Part shown: positions 61,201-64,000 of the stretch, piece after piece
Numbering within the stretch: position 1 is the stretch's first letter
How the letters are laid out: each line of letters opens with the position of its first letter
From: Syncephalis plumigaleata
Lineage: Eukaryota > Zoopagomycota > Zoopagomycetes > Zoopagales > Piptocephalidaceae
Direction: 5' to 3'
Length of the DNA stretch: 64,000 nucleotides
NCBI GenBank assembly: GCA_025201365.1
Contig: JAIXMF010000009.1
Coordinates: 248,001-312,000 of the forward strand
Notes under the pieces: model-generated
Told to the model about the DNA's origin: nothing
Seen by the model: only the letters and a program-made list of their open reading frames with translations
The model's database searches: none
Program-made: the position numbers and the translations under genes

Positions 61201-61764
61201 CCATTAGAAGTCGCTGTTAACAACATGCCCGCGACAAAAGCACGATTCAATAAGCGAACTGAAGAATACGAAGAGTACGTGAAGGATTTACAATTACGGT
61301 TGAATGATGTACGAGAACGAGCTCGCCTCATGATCGAAGCCGCCCAACGCCGTCAATCAGCGCGTTATAACAAAGGAAGAAGAAGAGAAGCATTCAATGA
61401 GGGTGATTTGGTATGGTTAGAAGAAACGCTGTTGAAAGGATCCAAATTAAAGAAGATGAAGGAACGTATACGTGGACCCTTCCGAGTCGTAGAGCAGACG
61501 TCAGCTGTCAATTACAGACTATGTGATCTCGACACAAAAAGGACATTCCCCGCACACGCTGATCGAATTATTCCTTTACACTCTCGTCCACAACATTTAT
61601 TATTATCCCCCACGGCCAATGAGCCAGTTTCAGTATTATCATTAACTAACACTTTATTATTATCTAGCGAAGACCAACCTAGTATGTTGGCGGGACGCTC
61701 AACACTCGAAGAGGGAGTGATGTGGCGCCATATCTTGACCTCGTGGCTTAGCGGTCCAGAATAG
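58222..61764 (+). CDS. Pol polyprotein of the Ty3/gypsy element
   Basis: About 1,180 residues. Protease (VDTGAQQTVIS), reverse transcriptase (FCVDYRRLN, YLDDIIVYG), RNase H (ETDASSTGIGAV), integrase zinc-binding region (HNHEQELSGH with CVRCQKQ), integrase core (DLMGPF, LLTDGGTNF) and a C-terminal GPY/F-type module (RGPFRVVEQ). No chromodomain was recognised. The frame ends within the first 44 bases of the 3' LTR. The domain order RT-RNaseH-IN is that of Ty3/gypsy. Confidence 0.9.
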   Translation: MIEGIGTPLLANPLSQPDAVIGAVTANALLQAGFVNGHATTMLVDTGAQQTVISSALCSRLGIKVGPNRNSFVKLADGRHAHTCGYCQVQVQVADVERQVEAIILHASPYDLLLGMDWLTDASATIDCAAGTLTVGNHSLPMKMSTHSHGIHFVAVAEKRIRNSRLSRKLQQCYDAIQPQLNEETPTALISAAVSQSPHVELVESERKYLLDKLLREFTDLFADNPNNPDATTSIQHFINTGDSRPINSPPYRVAHRQREIITNSVNDMLKNGIIERSFSPWSSPVVLVGKKDGGARFCVDYRRLNEVTKKDSYPTTRVDDALDMLSGARWFTTLDLASGYWQVKMNVKDREKTAFITHDGLYQFKVMPFGLCNAPATFQRLMNEVLAGLKWRTCIVYLDDIIVYGRTFEEHLERLREVFQRLRTAGLRLKKSKCHFGHQEIAYLGHLVTANGVKPDPNKIAAVHQFPLPVDVRGCKSFLGLASYYRRFIPNFSEKAEPLHRLTKKNTPFTWTDAQQAAFDQLRQALTDDVVLTYPDLSKPFRIETDASSTGIGAVISQLVNDQWKPIAYASRALNQAERNYSATEGECLAIVWAIDKFRPYIYGGEFTVVTDHSALRWLMSRPNPTGRLGRWVLRLQEYCPTIEYRRGTANSNADALSRDPLPWPELVAQAEEDKAVEIMSTAAVPLLPTADEWLQAQRSENATCDIYGYLSKGNDHLIMMNEPTRRSIKKRARSYRLVDGRLMRRKMEEDQEVLLDVVPKQFQPVVLYHNHEQELSGHLGRYRTYKRIRQKYWWSNLHSDVRDYVATCVRCQKQRRITQRSGLLQSLPVPEKPFDFIAIDLMGPFTESEYGNKYVAVCCDYTTRWIEAAAIPDATAETTVKFLMNNIIARHGMPRVLLTDGGTNFTSGLTAGIARRLGIRQRITSARRPQTDGLVERFNHTLASMIAKFTNDFETDWDKYLPLLLFAYRTTPQSSAGQTPFNLLYGREATQPLEVAVNNMPATKARFNKRTEEYEEYVKDLQLRLNDVRERARLMIEAAQRRQSARYNKGRRREAFNEGDLVWLEETLLKGSKLKKMKERIRGPFRVVEQTSAVNYRLCDLDTKRTFPAHADRIIPLHSRPQHLLLSPTANEPVSVLSLTNTLLLSSEDQPSMLAGRSTLEEGVMWRHILTSWLSGPE

Positions 61765-62019
61765 GATAGCTGCACGTTCAGCGTCGAGAGAAGAAAAAGC
61801 AAACGCAAAAGCAAATTTTAATAAAGACGAACAATTCTATCTTTTATCTCTACACTACTGTGCTCCAAGTGTCTTACAAGTATTAACCGTGTTAAAGTGT
61901 TTTATTTGTCTATACATTCCAACAGTGAGCCACTGCAGCTAACTGAGGTTGTTGCACGTCACTTTCTGGAATCCCTTGTCCGGCCCCTATCGTGCCCCCT
62001 ACCAGATAGGGCCGTGACA
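61721..62019 (+). repeat. 3' LTR of the Ty3/gypsy element
   Basis: 299 bases, same as the 5' LTR. Followed by the ACCGC target duplication. Confidence 0.92.
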
Positions 62020-62052
62020 ACCGCTAAACGTTGTGTGTGTGTGCATTGGTTG

Positions 62053-62261
62053 TGTTGGAATTCATAATTCCCAATGATTGTCGTTGTGCAAATCTTTCTT
62101 ATATGAGATCTTATTTTACATAATTAAGATCTACATCACATACCAGCAAATATAAGATGTGCTTCGCACATCTCACTACGCGTATAAATAATTGCGTAGT
62201 ATTACGACACATTAAATAAAAATTAAGTCTTCACACTATTATCTCCGCCTCAATTTTAACA
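62053..62261. mobile_element. Solo LTR, copia-like
   Basis: 209 bases starting TGTTGGAATTC and ending AATTTTAACA, flanked by a 5-bp direct repeat GGTTG (62048-62052 and 62262-62266). The TGTTGGAA start and AACA end are typical of Ty1/copia LTRs. It holds small hairpins (GATGTGC...GCACATC near 62155). No internal region remains, which fits recombination between two LTRs of an older insertion. Confidence 0.7.
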
Positions 62262-62383
62262 GGTTGAATCAACTAGTCTTTTGACAATCAAATCGAGTTG
62301 AATCCAATTACAATGTAAAATACGTCACGATTTTGTAAGAATGAAGATATGTTTCGAACGGGAGCAACACAACGCTTTCTCAT

Positions 62384-63811
62384 ATGTCACTTTCTACACT
62401 TCAACTTTGGAGGAATATCTCGCGTGAAACTATTGCTAGTACATGTTATCGATCCTATTCAAGGGTATTAGTTCGATCGGTCTCTTCCTACACTCGCAGT
62501 ATGGCATGGCAATGTTCGGGTAAGCATAGTGGGGTTGATATTGTTATATTTTGTTACGAGCTATGCATCGCGCTAACCCTACTAAGTGTAGGCACGAGTA
62601 ACGCCGAAATGGTGCATAACCTTAAAGGTAGATATTGACATAATTACAAGTGTATTTGATGAATGGCAAATAGTAATAAATACATACGTATATATTGATG
62701 TATTCTATAGAGGCGGGCATCATTAAATCGGATCAAGTATATCAAGCGATGAACCAAGTGGATCGTGGTCATTATGCGCCATCTATGGCATATCATGATT
62801 CACCACAATCCATAGGCTATAATGCCACTATATCTGCACCGTAAGCATTATGGCTCTATCGGCAGAGATAGAGAACTACATGCTAATACTTGATAACTAT
62901 GCTGCTATGGCAACCGATATATCTGTAGACATATGCATGCTTATGCCCTGGAGAACCTGCGAGACTATCTTAAACCAGGTATGAAAGGTGAGTATCACAT
63001 CTGTTTACTACATGTTTAACACACACACAGCTAGCTCACACGATTAATGATCATGTTAGCTCTCGATGTTGGTAGTGGATCTGGCTATTTGGCCAGTTGT
63101 ATGGCAGCCATGGTAAGTGTACACACATGATGATGATAATGCTTTCATAAGTTCATTCAGCGATGCTAAGCGCAATTTATAATAGATGGGTGAAACGGGC
63201 AAGGTCATTGGCGTGGAACACATTGAACAGTTGAACCAACAAGCACGTAAAAGTATAATGAGGGATCATCCTGAATATTTGGAACAAGGTCGAGTAGAGT
63301 TGATTACAGGCGATGGACGTCTTGGCTATGCTTCGGAGGCACCATACGATTGCATGTTAGTATAGTAGCAGGATTATAACCTATCATCATCTAAGCATTA
63401 TTATCATTATAGACATGTAGGTGCTGCAGCCAGTGAATCACCAAGTGAGGTAATATCCTAATGTAATCATACATTATCCTATGTATATTCTAATATTCTC
63501 TCCTTCTTAATCTCTAGCTATTGAAACAATTAAAATCACCTGGACGGTAAATATGATTGCTATTTACATTCGATATATCTACTAATAACAGTGGCATGTA
63601 TCATAGTATGTTTATACCAGAAGGTCCAGCCTTTGAGCAATCCATTCTACAATATGATAAAGATCAAGATGGCAAGATAACGAAGCGTTCTCTAATGAAC
63701 GTTATGGTAAGAGTAATCGTGTTTGTACCAATTAATGCCGGACTAATGATTATATCTTTTTCCCATTATTAGTATGTGCCATTGACGGATCGTGATGCTC
63801 AATGGACGTAG
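62384..63811 (+). CDS. PCMT1: Protein-L-isoaspartate O-methyltransferase
   Basis: SAM-dependent repair enzyme that methylates isoaspartyl residues in aged proteins. Seven to eight exons give [52 protein letters not shown], the SAM motif [47 protein letters not shown] and the C-terminal [12 protein letters not shown], ending at TAG 63809-63811. All parts match animal PCMT1 (about 227 residues) in order. From ATG 62384 there is an extra ~39-residue Arg/Ser/Tyr-rich N-terminus with no acidic residue except one Glu, resembling a mitochondrial presequence; the Met in MAWQ (about 62502) is the usual start. Both forms may be made. Confidence 0.88.
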
Positions 63812-64000
63812 TGTCATTACAAGTACAAGTACAATAAATGTCAATATCACAATATGAGCGTGTATACATGGGAACACATGCGTATACCATAACAATAGGA
63901 GTAAATCAATCCAGATTATATTGTAATTGGTTAGCGTTGTCACAGCTATAATCTTGGCATGCTACAGCAAATATAGATGCTGTATATCCACTCGTTGACT
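63812..64000. other. 3' flank of PCMT1
   Basis: AT-rich and non-coding as far as can be seen; includes AATAAA at 63833, a possible polyadenylation signal. Confidence 0.35.

Larger units (their letters stand above)
56259..62019 (+). mobile_element. Ty3/gypsy LTR retroelement, whole-looking and young
   Basis: Flanked by identical 299-bp LTRs and a 5-bp target duplication ACCGC (56254-56258 and 62020-62024). Parts in order: 5' LTR, a primer-binding site beginning TGGTGGAGAACCCGGG two bases after the LTR, gag, pol (protease, reverse transcriptase, RNase H, integrase with HHCC and GPY/F modules), a purine-rich tract (GAAGAGGGAG) and 3' LTR. No breaks were seen in the open frames. Gag and pol lie in different frames; expression of pol would use the frameshift or reinitiation known in the family. 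Identical LTRs mean a very recent insertion. Confidence 0.92.

Overview
The window is nuclear DNA of an opisthokont with a compact, AT-rich genome. The evidence is dense genes with many short introns of about 40-100 nt (mostly GTAAGT...TAG), canonical eukaryotic housekeeping genes, and use of TAA, TAG and TGA as stops. An RRM protein of the fungal Vip1 type, a MIT-domain protein resembling Atg38/NRBF2, a GLI/PacC-type zinc-finger factor and a human-type DPM1 point best to an early-diverging fungus. This placement is inference; a fungus-like opisthokont protist is not excluded.

Left part (1-4.2 kb): the N-terminal exons of the APC/C subunit CDC27 on the minus strand (running off the edge), and a complete TM9SF/EMP70 membrane protein gene on the plus strand.

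Palindrome (about 4.6-18.8 kb): two arms of roughly 5-6 kb in inverted orientation around a 2.4 kb spacer. Each arm carries a diverging copy of an FHA-like plus Ser/Thr kinase gene (CHK2/Rad53 type), a tandem 590-bp duplication and a short imperfect hairpin. The inner 3 kb of the arms look identical, but the outer part of the left arm is full of one-base losses. The spacer holds the 3' third of a mitochondrial-type isoleucyl-tRNA synthetase gene with a stop codon in its zinc ribbon. A ~0.95 kb non-coding repeat lies at both outer ends and again at 38 kb. Just outside is a stranded RRM fragment (PUF60-like).

Middle (20-38 kb): a multi-pass membrane protein, a GLI-like zinc-finger transcription factor with a 7.4 kb gene-free upstream region, one of two PAF-acetylhydrolase-like genes, and a MIT-domain protein.

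Fanzor locus (39-42.3 kb): a 790-residue TnpB/Fanzor-type RNA-guided nuclease gene with one host-type intron, its own TATA box and a hairpin at its stop codon that may begin a guide RNA.

Right part (42.3-56.1 kb): DENR, a Vip1-like RRM protein, an unrecognised coiled-coil protein, the second PAF-acetylhydrolase (a gene-conversion mosaic with the first), a REEP/Yop1-type ER-shaping protein, ESF1, ERH and DPM1. A whole-looking Ty3/gypsy element with identical 299-bp LTRs (56.26-62.02 kb) lies 130 bp upstream of DPM1, with a copia-like solo LTR beside it. PCMT1 closes the window.

The features most worth following up are the Fanzor locus with its possible guide RNA, the large palindrome with paired FHA kinases, and the conversion mosaic of the PAF-acetylhydrolase pair.
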